Shown: positions 24,441-36,307 of the stretch, one piece after another
Position numbering within the stretch: position 1 is the first letter of the stretch
Layout: every line of letters begins with the position of its first letter
Origin: Glomus cerebriforme
Taxonomy: Eukaryota; Glomeromycota; Glomeromycetes; Glomerales; Glomeraceae
NCBI GenBank assembly: GCA_003550305.1
Contig: QKYT01000069.1
Coordinates: 67,665-131,664, forward strand
Reading direction: 5' to 3'
Length of the DNA: 64,000 bases
The notes under the pieces: generated by a model
Told to the model about the DNA's origin: nothing
The model's database searches: none
The model's input: the letters and a program-made list of their open reading frames with translations, nothing else
Translations under genes and position numbers: made by a program

Positions 24441-25322
24441 TTAGAAAAAAGTATATAATACACAATAATTTTTAGTAAACATTAATAAATTACAAAGAAT
24501 AAAATCTTGTAAAATTAGAAAAAACTAATTAATTAAAGTAATAGTAATTAGTGTCTAAAGTTAACAATTTAATATGAGCTAAGAAATAAGATAAGTAGAT
24601 ATTAAATTTACTTAATCATAAAAATGCAATAGTATTCAAAAATTTAATTTTAAAATCCATAAATAGTTTAGAATAAAAAGTAAATATTTCTATTATTAAA
24701 GATATTAAAACATTAGAAGTATTGCAAATACTTAAGTAACTTAGAAATTTTAAAAATAAGTAATAGAGAAAACATTTTAATAAATACTTAAAATATTACA
24801 ATAAAAAAATATTTATAATAAAAAGTTTAGCAAACTGCAACTTGTATTTAAATAAAGTAAAGTTACATTGATCTAGACAAAAAGTTTATATATTTTTCTT
24901 TATTTATTAAAATAAATACTATATATAAATACTTTTTTTTTAAAGACAAGTTAATCATATTTATTGTATTAATATTAAATTTAACGAATGTATCATATAA
25001 ATTACAAATATACCCTCTAAAAAGAAAAATATAACTTGTTACGTAAGAATACTGATTTATAAACTGACTTTTACACTTTATCTAGTATTTTTCTAACCAC
25101 ATATTAAGTAATTATTTATGTTAATAAAATTAATGTCTAAGTCTATATTCCTACCAAAATTAATACCTAATCTATTATTACTATTATTATTATAATCTTT
25201 ACTATAATTACATTTATCTTTGTTATATTATCATTACTATTAATAAAATTAATAATGTCCTTATTATGCATACAAGCCAATATATAAATACTAATTACTA
25301 TTAGTTTAATCTAATAGATAAC
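24441..25322. other. A+T-rich gene desert, second part
   Basis: No gene, repeat array or RNA gene could be recognised between the right direct repeat and the left target-site duplication of the LINE fragment. Confidence 0.5.
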
Positions 25323-25338
25323 AAGTATTTTAAGATTT

Positions 25339-26347
25339 TTCTACTATCGCTTATTTCAAAAAACTTTATATCATCTAACATAGTATCCAAATTTCTCACA
25401 CAAATAGATTAAAGTAAAAACAAAAATGATAAACAATCTCTTACAATTGAAAACCATTTAATACTCTTGATCATGACCATAAAATTTATACAAATCTCAT
25501 TATATTTTTACTACATTTGTTTAATAATAAATCAAAACTTAATAATTAAGGAAGAGATACTTTAATTTTTCTTATCTAAGATTTATATATATGGAAGATA
25601 GATCTATAATACTGTATAACAAAGTCCAAAACAATTACCTTACAAGTATTGAATAAATTAATCATATTCATAATCCAAGCCTTTTATTACTTTATTTGAT
25701 TACTAAAGAATAAAATATTCAAAAAATAGGAGATAACTTTAATTAATGAATCACCTCTTATTTATTCTTTATTTAATACTTCTATGATTTCATATAACAA
25801 AAAAATTCATCATTAATAGGAAAAACTGCTATGGATAAGTTTAACTGTCCTTTAGAAAGTTCTATCACATATGCTTATATTGTTTTGCAGTAATAGAAAT
25901 TAAGTGTGAAGAATATAATTAGTTTGAGACACAAAATAGAAAATATTGTTGTAAAAAAAGTTTCTAAAATTTCTAGACTTATAGATAGAATGTATAATAG
26001 TTTATTTTTTAAAAATTTAGATTTAGATTTAGAATTAATTAATAGTGGTAATATTTTATACAATAGATTAGTTAATTATTTTGATATAATATAGATATAG
26101 AGTTAAAAGGTATTAGATCAAGCATAAGAACTTAATGTTAAGGGTATTTAGCAACAATTGCTATCTTTACAAATCTTTACTTTATGTAATAATAATAAAT
26201 TGTAAATTTCTTAGGCAATATTTATATGTAATAAGTTATGTTTTTCTTTATAAAGAGTATATTTGTATTTTATTATTTTATAATTATGTATTTTATAAAA
26301 TACTTATAATTACAATAAACTTGATTAACTTATCTTTAAAAAAAAAT
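25339..26347 (+). mobile_element. decayed LINE 3' fragment with target-site duplication
   Basis: The segment is bounded by an exact 16-bp direct repeat aagtattttaagattt (25323-25338 and 26348-26363). Its right end is an A run preceded by aataaacttgattaac, the layout of a target-primed insertion. Around 25906-26094 a frame reads IVVKKVSKISRLIDRMYNS and LVNYFD. This aligns with the fresher fragment at 39385-39830 (IVVRKVGKLAKLTEGMYNS, LVSHFD). Differences are mostly toward A/T. The copy is truncated at its 5' end and its coding capacity is lost. Confidence 0.75.
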
Positions 26348-26363
26348 AAGTATTTTAAGATTT

Positions 26364-28241
26364 ATATCAAAAGTAAGAATCCCTTATACAAGAATTAAGG
26401 TTACTAATAGAATATAAAAATATGTTTAAATAGTAATTTAAAATAAAGCAAGTTGTAAAAGGTTATATAAATTACAAAGAAAATTGTAATTATGAACTTG
26501 ATTTTTATAAATATTAGAATAATACTTACTTATAAGAATATTAGCTTTTTCTAGAAAATTGTAATACTGATCATTTGAAAGATTGATTAAATTAAATTAT
26601 ATATAATATCTTGAAAAAATGACCATATGATTATAATTACAAATTTATAAAGTTAATGAATATTTTTATATAAATCTTAATAAATAATCTTTTTTTTTCA
26701 ATACTAATCTATTGAAATACAAAAAATTAATATTAAATGATTAAGTACTTTTTAATTATATACTTAACTACTACTTTATAATGAAGAGATAAGCTGCTGA
26801 ATTAATACTGAATTAACCTATTCTAATTATTTACTTCCATTTAACTTCAAATACTTACTTATTATTTTAAAATTCAAAACTAAAATCCTATTCAAAAAGA
26901 AAAATAAAAAATAAAAAAAAATAAATAAATAATTGTATTTGTATTAAAATATATTACAAAATCATAAAATTACCTAATGTGTGTGAAAAATTGATAATGA
27001 TGAAATTTATTGGCAGTAAATTAAAATTTAAAAATAAAAATTACTAGTAATAAAATTAAAATTTAAAACTATTAAATTTATTAGTAATAGTTAAATACTA
27101 AAGGTAAATTCTAATTAAATTTTTACAATATAAATTAATTATAAGTTAAATATCTGAAATTTTTATTTTCAAAATAGTATGTGCTGGTATATTTGAATGA
27201 AAAAAATTATCAGTAATCTCTTATGAATATTAGCTACGATTTTAATATAAATAATTAATTACTACTGTTAAACATTAATTTTTATTAGAAAGTATTTAAT
27301 ATTATTTTATTATATAATGTAGGTTTTCTTTTTCATAAAATTTTACTATATTCTTCTAATTGATGAAAAACTTTCATTTGATTAATAAATAATATAGACT
27401 TTACTACTATATATTCCAAAAAACATCATTTTTTTTATGCAAATATTTTAGCAAATTTAATTAGCAAAATTATGTACCATGAAGATTAAAACTAAGAAAT
27501 TAACTTCCAGTTGATTTTCTGAATCAGTTATTCATAAGAATAATTGTAAATCGAATTATTCACCTGATTTCATTTCTAATTCGTATCTCACTCAACATAA
27601 GAATTAATTATTAAGTATTCATTATATTTCATTATTTCATTAATTGATTATGTGATGATTTCATATGACACATTATGTCGGTGTTTTTGTTTATAGAAAA
27701 TGTTCCTATAAAAATCGACCATTTTCGTTGATTACTTTCGGAAAAAGTCTGAATTAAAGAAGTAAAAAAAAAAAAGAGAATTAAAAAAGGAGAATGATTA
27801 CTTTTTGGTATTGAAACACGATGTTCTTTTTTGTTTTTCTTTTACTAATAGAATATCCAAAAATATCGGTTGGTAGTTATGATCGTCAATGCATGAATCT
27901 GTCATGAGATATGGTCAGGTGTTAACTTGTGAATATGAACACGAGATACCTTTTCTAAAATTACCAATTGAGTTATCAATCAAAGAATTCCTAATGAATG
28001 TATTTTCAGGTGCAAATAATGATGGATGTAAATCCGGGAAATTTGCCAAATTTTGGTTTAACTATTCTTGAAAATTACACCGTCTGTTTGGAATTCGTAT
28101 TACAATAAATTTTATTATTGGTAATTTGTCACGTATTCAAACAAACCAATGAAATGAATTTTTAATTAATTAAATTTTTTCTTTGAAGTTTATTTATTTT
28201 TATTTTTTAAAAAAAAAAAAAAAAGAGTATAATAATAGAAC
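26364..28241. other. A+T-rich intergenic
   Basis: Upstream flank of the YbaK-like gene. A patch with better base composition at 27889-28071 can be read as 60 residues (MHESVMRYGQVLTCEYEH...), but no family is recognised and no splice partners are evident. The rest shows nothing. Confidence 0.45.
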
Positions 28242-28817
28242 ATGAAAAAAAATTATATAAATGAAACTTATGTCACATATGAGACATTAAAAAACCTTTT
28301 TAATAAATATTTAGTTAATTACAAAGAAGTTGAACATGTTCATGAAGGAAGGTCAGAACAGATTGCTGAAATAAGAGGGAGTAGGAAAGAACAAGCAGCA
28401 AAAGCTATGGTAGTTGACGCGGTTATTCAACAAGATCATAAATATTATCTTATAGTTTTACCAGGATCTAATAAAATTGATCTTGAATCTATAAGAGAAT
28501 TTGTGAAAGCTGATAAAATTTCTTTTGCAAAAACAAAAATAATGAGAAGATTAACAAATTGTGATTCAGGAGCTATTCCTCCTTTCTCTTTTAATGAAGA
28601 TTTAAATATTATTGTTGATCCTAAAATATATAAAAATGAGGAGATAGTTTTTAACGCAGGAAGACTTGACAGATCTATTTATATTTCTTCAAAGGATTAT
28701 CGACGAATTCTAGAAAACGAGTATCAAGAAAAACCAATTGTTATTGAAATTTCTATTTCACAAGTTGAAACAAATTTTTCTGAAGGAAATGATTCACAAC
28801 AATTAAAATTAGAGTAA
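28242..28817 (+). CDS. YbaK/ProX-type aminoacyl-tRNA deacylase-like protein
   Basis: A single-exon protein of 191 residues. From about 45 to 165 it follows the YbaK/EbsC fold: an AAKAMVVDAVI strand with the family's conserved Lys (about 55), YYLIVLPGSNKIDLESIREF, then FAKTKIMRRLTNCDSGAIPPF with the GxxPP-like turn, IIVDPKIYKNEEIVFNAG and SIYISSKDYRRI. Family members hydrolyse mischarged aminoacyl-tRNAs (for example Cys-tRNA-Pro or Ala-tRNA-Pro) in trans. The N-terminus (1-40) is not recognised. The gene has no intron, unlike most neighbours, and the family is best known from bacteria, so horizontal origin is possible. An A run directly precedes the ATG. The substrate cannot be told from sequence. 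Confidence 0.82.
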   Translation: MKKNYINETYVTYETLKNLFNKYLVNYKEVEHVHEGRSEQIAEIRGSRKEQAAKAMVVDAVIQQDHKYYLIVLPGSNKIDLESIREFVKADKISFAKTKIMRRLTNCDSGAIPPFSFNEDLNIIVDPKIYKNEEIVFNAGRLDRSIYISSKDYRRILENEYQEKPIVIEISISQVETNFSEGNDSQQLKLE

Positions 28818-31378
28818 ATAGAAATATCAGATAGGGAAGCGAATAAAAAAAAGAAAAAAAAAACCTCTTCGAGATAACGATACATTAAATCACGTGAATT
28901 TCAATAAATATTTGTCATAAAGGCAGGTGACCCGCTAATCAAATGAAAAAAAATAAATTATTAGAGGTCTAAGTAAACCTTTAGATTTGTTACTTAAAGA
29001 CAAATTTTTTTATGTTGTTTCATAGAATAAAATTCTCAATACATAATAGATTATATTTGTCTATTTTAATAAAAGATAACAAGGAAAAAAACTAAGTCAA
29101 TTGGAGATTAAAATTTTATTTAGAATTACATATTATGGGACTGAATTGTTTGGAACACGTGGCTCAGTGATTGGAGATTTTACGACTAAAATACAATAAA
29201 TAATGATGTCAAGAAACTTGGTAATGTTTAATTTTGACAACTAATTAAAAATCACGCAATTAATGTAATTTTAATATTGTTCAAAAACTATTATGGGTTT
29301 CTTGCGGAAGTTTTTTAGATTAAAAAATGAAGTTTAAAATTTGATGATATAAGTAAGCAAATAATGCATTGACCAAGTGGCCTCAAATATAAATTGTAAT
29401 ATATAAAAAAAAAAAAAAAAACATTTGGCGTACATTATATTGTAACAATGCTTTTTTTAAAAAAACTTGACACCTTGTGACCTTCTCATTTACCTTGTTT
29501 AGGAAACTAGAATTTGAGTTTTTTTTTTTTCGTGTGAGTTTTTATTTTTTTCTTCGCGTAAATCATAAGTTTATCTTTGTTGGGCGAATAAGATATTCTC
29601 TTATCTTGGACATCTTATGTTTATCTATCGTTGGACACTTTGATACAATTGATAACACAAATGTACGAATGCATCAAAAAAAAAAGCCTTTCCCTTTAAA
29701 AAAGGTAAAAAAAGAATTATAAAGAGGATAAAAAAGTAAAAATACTGACATATTTCTCAGTGTTGATAAAAATTAATACCGATCACCCAAATACTTATTC
29801 TCCGATAAGATGGTTATCACTGATAAGGATTTTCACAGATACAGTACATGGGAAGTTTCTTTTTAACAGGTTTTTTTTTTATTTTAATAAAATTACCTGG
29901 TATTTTTGGTATTTTATTTATGAAGTTTACATTAGAACAAGGATTTCTTTGTCGTAAATTTTAATTTATCCTTTTTTTAAAATAAAGAAGACTAACAAAG
30001 TGTTGGTCTTTTGATCAAAATTTCTGTAATTTCACAAGATTTTTAATTTATTTCTTATTAAATAAGGTTAGTTTTTATGAATTTTTCGCGCAACAAACTT
30101 TTTTAAAATAATTGTCACTAACTTCTTATTATTTATGTTTCACGACATTTATTTATTACATTTTTTGTCTCTTTAAGCGCGTTCGTTATCTTTTCATATT
30201 TTAGCCTCAAACTTTTTTAATCAAAAAGGTTCAAGTCTCTTTGCAAGTTTATTTACAAAATTAGTAAAGTGGCGGCTTAGTTTTAGTTTAAAGCAATGAT
30301 CTACGAAACCTTAAAATGCATAGAAATTTCGCTTAAATTTACCCGCAAAGAATCAACTAGAATTTTTATCACAAATTGCCACGTTTTTTTTAAAAAAAAT
30401 CATTGTTCCCGAGTTTTTATCGTTGTTTACATTATTTTTTAGTCATTCTTTTTTCTTTATTACTTTCATTTTTCATTTTCATTACGGTAAAATATTTCAC
30501 CTTTATTTCACTTGACGTGTGTGTTTCATTTTATTTAACTTCCATCCTATTTAAAGTAAAGTGTCATTTAATATGATTAACAATCTGTTTATATTTCTTT
30601 TATCATAATGCATTTAAATTTGTAAAAAGTTAAATTAATTAAATTTGTGATAACTAACCTTTTTTTTTTTCTTTTAGACTTTAAAAAAAATAATGTAGCG
30701 CAGAAATAATCACATTTTCATAAATTTCATAATTTTCACACACACAACACTACGTTACAATAAAATCTCCCACCCTCAACATTAATTTTGGTAATAAATA
30801 TGTATCAGCTGTTTAAACTTTGATGCATTTCATTTTTACACTGCCTTAATAAATTATTACTTATAAAAACCTTTTTATTTCGACTAAATTTTTCACTACC
30901 TTTTTCAAAAAAAAAGAAAAAAAATAAAAATTATTTCTTGGTACTTTTCATTAAGTCAAAAAAAAAACTCTCGTTAATTAAAAATCTTTAGAAATAAGAC
31001 GAGTTCATTTTTTTTTATTATTCCTTTCCTTGCCTTTTTTTTTTCTTTGTAAATAATTTTTTTTTTTTATGTCGTCGTCGTAAATAATAATAATAATATT
31101 TATTAATAATATATATAAAATTTCCTTTTTTTTTTCTTTTATAAAAATTTATATTTTCTCTTTAATAATTTCAAGTTCGCTTTTAAATTTAAAACGTTTT
31201 CCAAACTTTCGAACTACCCTAATTTCTTTTTTTTATATTTTTATTTTGTATAAAACCTATATTTAAAAATATCAGTTTTTTTTCCTCCTTTTGTATATAT
31301 TCCCGTTTTATTTTTCTCTGTACACAACATATATATATATTCCCACTACAAATTCTAATTTCTCTCATTCACGAAAAN

Positions 31379-31410
<32 letters not shown>

Positions 31411-31493
31411 TAATTTAATAAAAANATAAAAAAAAAAAGTACTTTTACTCAAAATATATTATATTAAAAAAGAAAAAAAAACAAAACAAAAAG
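28818..31493. other. long intergenic/5' leader of the 31.5-kb gene
   Basis: About 2.7 kb without a supported gene. From about 30400 onward the plus strand is pyrimidine-rich (tttcatttttcattttcatt and similar), as expected of a promoter and long 5' leader. Two open frames near 29477-29957 are T-rich and protein-unlike. Two isolated N bases lie at about 31377 and 31424 in A runs. Confidence 0.5.
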
Positions 31494-31979
31494 ATGGTTC
31501 TCTTTACTCTAAACAGCTTCGAACAAGAACCCACGACTACTTCTTCAAATACTAGTATTCCACAAAATAATAATCATCATTTTCGAGATTCATCCTCTGA
31601 AACTTCTGATAGTGATGAATTTTCAACCACACCATCTTCACCTATTACACCAATGTCTCCAAATAATGACACTCTTATTAATAATACTACACCAAATATG
31701 CAACGTCGTGCCTCGGAATCAATAACCGAAGCTATTCAATTCAAAAAATTACCTGTGAGAAGATATACTTTACCTAGTCGAATTAATCCTTTTGGATTGA
31801 TTGGAAATACCTCAACTAAATTCTGGGGAGCTGGACGAGATTCTTCTGTTCAAGTTGCTATGGTAAGTTTTTAACTAGTTGAAAATGATTTTGTTGATCA
31901 TATTAATTTTTGGTTCTTTCTAAATTCTTATGAATTTTTCATTTTCATTAAATAGGATAATGTTCAATTCGGCTTGTAA
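31494..31979 (+). CDS. small Ser-rich orphan protein, two exons
   Basis: Exons 31494-31862 and 31956-31979 join through a GTAAGT...ATAG intron to 130 residues. The first ~75 are disordered, rich in Ser, Thr, Asn and Pro (SSSETSDSDEF, SSPITPMSP). The rest looks conserved: QRRASESITEAIQFKKLPVR, RYTLPSRINPFG, then FWGAGRDSSVQVAM and the C-terminus DNVQFGL contributed by the second exon. The RRASES context is a possible basophilic kinase site. I cannot name the family. The splice sites and the coding character make it a real gene. Confidence 0.72.
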
Positions 31980-33291
31980 ATATTATTATTATGGATTTTA
32001 TTGTTATCAATGGTTGTATGAGAAATTTCTTTTTTTTTTTTTTTACTTTTCACAATCAAAATTATATTTTATTGTTACCTTAATTTTACTCAAAAATGAA
32101 AAATGAATAAAAATGGTATTATTTTCAAAAAAAAATATATTATATATATATTGAATACACGTATTCAATGTTTTTTGTCTGTTTTCTTTTGTAACGTCCG
32201 TTCTAAAAATTTTAATGTGCGGTTCTCCATAAACGTATTAGCTTGCATATTTAAAACTGCCCGTTTTTTTTTAGATGAGTAGATGACTCTATATTTGTAT
32301 TTGGTATACTGACGTATTGCTGCATCTGTATGTACGAAGGAAATCTTATTATAACACGTTTTTTTCTAACGAAAAATCAGTTATGCAATATTTTTTTCTT
32401 TAAATTTTAAAGAATTACGATCTTCATATGTTATCGGATCTTTTTCAACGTTTAATTAACCTTTACTTAATTTAATAAATAATGGTTGTTTTTTTAACGA
32501 AAATTGAAAATTTTAACCATTTATGATTTCCAACATAAAAACGTGATTTATTTATTCTCTGGGATAATACATGGTTAAATTTTTTTAAACGTATATTGAT
32601 AATCAAGGGATAGATCAAAAGCTTTCATATGTAAGTTTCACCATCATCTTCAACCTAATTTTCTAGATTATTGTGTGGAATTAATAAAAGGACAAAATAG
32701 ATAGTGTTAAACATTTTATACAACACTAAACATATAATTATGTAATACTACAAGACCGAAAGAATTTTTATTCTTTATTGATTATAAACTACAAAAACTT
32801 TTTTTAATTCCACTATAAAAAGTAAAAATGTTGATATAATAAAACTAAGAAAAAAAAATGTATATATATATATATATATAAAATAAACAATAACGCAAAG
32901 CTAAAAATACGAAAACGAATATATATGTATGTATATATTTGCGTTATAAAAAAAATATGATCTTGGGAGTTGAAAAATTTTTATATATGAAGAAAAAAAA
33001 AGATTAATGCGTGGTTAGGAGTAAAAAATGGAATAGTAGGAAATAGGAAGAAAATTCACGATGAAAAGGAAAGAATAAAAATTCACAAGCACAGTATTGT
33101 AGGAAGAAGGCGAGACAAAAAAACTATACAAGAAAAAAAAAAATAAACTGTCCATTTTTTTTTTAAAAAAAAAGAAAAAAGTTAATATACAAGAATAACC
33201 CTCCACGGCAAAAAAATGGCTCAATCGGCCATCCGAAATGTTCTAAAAAGTATTAAGACTAATTTATTATTATTATTATTATATTATTATT
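31980..33291. other. intergenic, convergent 3' ends
   Basis: Lies between the 3' ends of the genes at 31494 (plus) and 33292 (minus). It contains TATATA runs (near 32140, 32860), poly-A tracts and a short TTATTATTA microsatellite (33264-33291). No gene is seen. Confidence 0.55.
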
Positions 33292-36200
33292 CTATATACT
33301 ATTTCGTCTTACCCAAGTTCTTTTTTGAGTAAGACTTGATTTTGAGCTCTTATTTGCTATAGGGCTAGATTTATTAGAGCTTTTAATAGTGTCCTTGTCT
33401 TTACTATTACTTATTGTTCGAACTTTACGGGTATTCATAACCCAGAACCCTCCACTACCACCAAAAGGTCCATTACGTTTTGGCCTTCGAAGTACGACAC
33501 TACGTACACGTCGCACTCGATCTGTAACATCAACCATTGTAGATGGTGGTGGCGTCCATTTGAATGCCGTAGGAAATGAACCGGGTATGTCTAAATCATC
33601 ATCGTCGTCGTCTATATAATAATCATCCATAATATGACTACTATCCGATTCTTCTGTAAATGTTTTAATTTTAGAATCTTCTGAATTATTAAATGTTCGA
33701 GTTAAATTATCATCTTGTATATCACTTTCTTGATCTTTGGTTGAGGTCACGTCGTTATTGACAGCATTTCCTCCTTCCTTTATTGCATAGTTTTCATGAG
33801 CAGTGTGTCCAGCACGTTTCAATCTTTCGTTTGTAATCCGCCGTCGCAGCAACAAAGCAGGATCTTCCTCATTACCTTCTTCCCCAGATAAACTATCATC
33901 ATCATCACTAGTATCAAAATCTACAATTTCCCATTCATCGCTTTCTTCACTGTATTCCTCATCCTCAAATCGGCCGACTGTCGATCTTGAACCCCAACGT
34001 CCACCTGTCAAAAGGCGTCCACCTCGTCTTCCTAAATTCAACACACCTTCAGCTCCCTCTCTCCACCATTTCCTTCCATTCCCTGCTATTCCCTTTTCTG
34101 CTCCTTTCCACGTTACGGCCTTCATTTTAGGGCCGGTACGAAATTTGACGTTTTTTTTTTTACCGTCCTCCAACATCCCAATTCCTCCATCTTGTTGATC
34201 CATATCGATAGTACCATAACCACCATACCCGTTTGCGATAATACCAAAAGGTTGTCCGGGTTTTAATAGTTCAACCATACGAATCACTTGGCGTCCAGCT
34301 ACTTCACATAACCATGCATCTAAGACCAAGGATCCGAGAGTGAATAAAAATGTCCAGTACATCAAATTCATAAAAGTTCGAGTCGTACTCGTTACTGATC
34401 TAGGTGTTTGTATATTACTGGTGGTTTGGAGCGATTCGGACATAAAGGAATGAGTGGCATGTAAGAAAGGAAGGATGAGTGCACGTGTAAGAAGACGGCA
34501 TTGTTGTGCAAAATCATCTAAATCTGGAACATCCGAACTTGGATTGTTTATCAAATCATCAGTAGGAACTCTATATTGAATTCCATCCAATGCGTCACCT
34601 TCATCTTGTGGAAGTTCTGTTGTTAATCCTTCAATGAGACTTTCTAAACCCGTCATACTATCGTTGAAAGAATTTAAACTTCTTAAAAAGTCATCTTTAT
34701 TACTTCCACTCTTAGTACGTTTATGTTTCCTTGGCCATCTGCCTTCTTTTTCTGCACTTTCAGGTCTTAAAGCATTATTCATTTCAATTGGTGGTTCTTC
34801 AAATTCATCATCATCATCTTCTTCATCCTCGTTATCACCATACATTTCATCTAATTCTCTATTAATTTCATCAAAATCGATAGATTCTACGCTAATATTG
34901 GAAAATGCACGATCTTTCTCTCGACCTTTAATTGGAGTGTCAACAGCTTTTGTGGCTTCAGAAAGTAAAGACGCTATATTGCCAAGCATACGATCCAAAG
35001 GTGTATCCTCACCGCAAGATTCGTTATCGTCGTCACCTTCTTCACAATTTTCATTGATAGTAGGAAATTCATTAACTTTATAAGGACGTATTGAAGGAGA
35101 TCCAGGATTTGAATCAAGCTTATTCCTTGATGACGTACGCGACAAAGAAACTGGGGTATAAGCTGGTGAAACTGTACGAGATCCAGGGCGTGAAGGGTTT
35201 CTCGAAGGTGCACGAGAAACTGTTCTGGATTGTTGTTTTGGTACTGTTCGAGGCATTGAATTGATCGGTAGAATTGACATTGGTGGAGAGAATTGATGTT
35301 CTTCAGTTGATGATAACTTTGAATTCTTTTCATTTTCAGATGCGGTCTCCTGTTGTTGTTGTTGTTGTTTAGCTGCAGCTAATTTGGCAGTGTTTGCGGC
35401 ATCTAATTGTTTTTTGACCTCGCTTGATGCTATGATATTTTCGGTAAGAGCCTATACACAAATTTTTTTTTAAAAAAATTAAACAAAAATTGGCATAATC
35501 AAGTATACATAATATTTTTAATAAGTTTATATATCATACCTTCATGGTAACAACTTGTTTCATAACTTCTTCACTGGATATGGTTTCTTGTTTGTCTTGC
35601 ATTTTTTTGAGAACAATTTGAATACTAAATTATAAAAAATATAAAGCATATTTAAGATATATATTTTGTTTTTTTTTTAATAATAAAGGAAATTTTAAGA
35701 TACATACTCTGATAATTGGGATCTCAGATCATGCATGGCAAAGGTTTGATCACTAAGGATACTTTGTAATGATGATACAAGGGATTCTAATTGCGTCATC
35801 TAAAAAAAAAATTTTTAATTTTTTGATGTTAAACATTTTACATCTCATTGTCATGTGAAACTTTTTTTTTCTGTTCTTGTATCGAAACTTGCTTGGTTGA
35901 CAAACTTGTTGTTAAACCATGAAAAAGTCGAAAAATTTTAAATTTGTCACCAAGCATTGATAAAATTTGGCACGTACTCGGGCAGGATGGCTTACCTTAT
36001 CAAGCACCTCGCCATCTTTTTCCTTTTTATCACCACCATTAGCTTTTAAACATTCAGCGTTAAGTACTTCACGACTTTTTTCAAGTAATTGTTCTATACT
36101 TAATTCATCCCATTGAGAACATTGAGAATATGGAGGTGGTGGATTTAGTGAGCCTGGAGAAGGAGGTGTGTCTAGGTCGTCTTGCTTGATTGAAGTAGGT

Positions 36201-36307
36201 TTGCTATTTAAGTCATTTATAGAGAAATTTTCCTCTTTTGGTTTCGAAATGACATCGTCTTCTAAGTGAACTACTTGAGTCTCCGGGATGATGACCTCTG
36301 TAGACAT
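33292..36307 (-). CDS. large coiled-coil, acidic, single-TM orphan protein
   Basis: Four exons (35996-36307, 35708-35799, 35540-35624, 33292-35451) join in frame to 882 residues. Residues 1-104 are acidic and Pro-rich (PPSPGSLNPPPPYS). Residues 105-200 have helical, heptad-like character (MTQLESLVSSLQSILSD, EEVMKQVVTMKALTENII) and a poly-Gln run. Then an Arg/Ser-repeat region has many SRxxSR motifs (about 238-272), an acidic block follows, and one hydrophobic span sits at about 523-544 (FMNLMYWTFLFTLGSLVLD). The tail is basic and acidic by turns and ends in RTWVRRNSI. The repeated R-x-x-S sites suggest regulation by basophilic kinases. I do not recognise the family. It may be a fungal-specific membrane-tethered protein. 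Confidence 0.8.

Noticed and set aside
27889..28071. 60-codon frame upstream of the YbaK-like gene
   Set aside because: Better composition than its surroundings but no family, no exon partners and a 170-bp A+T-rich gap before the next gene. It could be a relic; not enough to call.
29477..29957. Two T-rich open frames of 81 and 65 codons
   Set aside because: Phe-rich low-complexity products from poly-T sequence in a leader or intergenic region.
33803..34198. Plus-strand frames antisense to the large orphan gene at 33292-36307
   Set aside because: Shadows of the minus-strand coding sequence, which joins cleanly over four exons.
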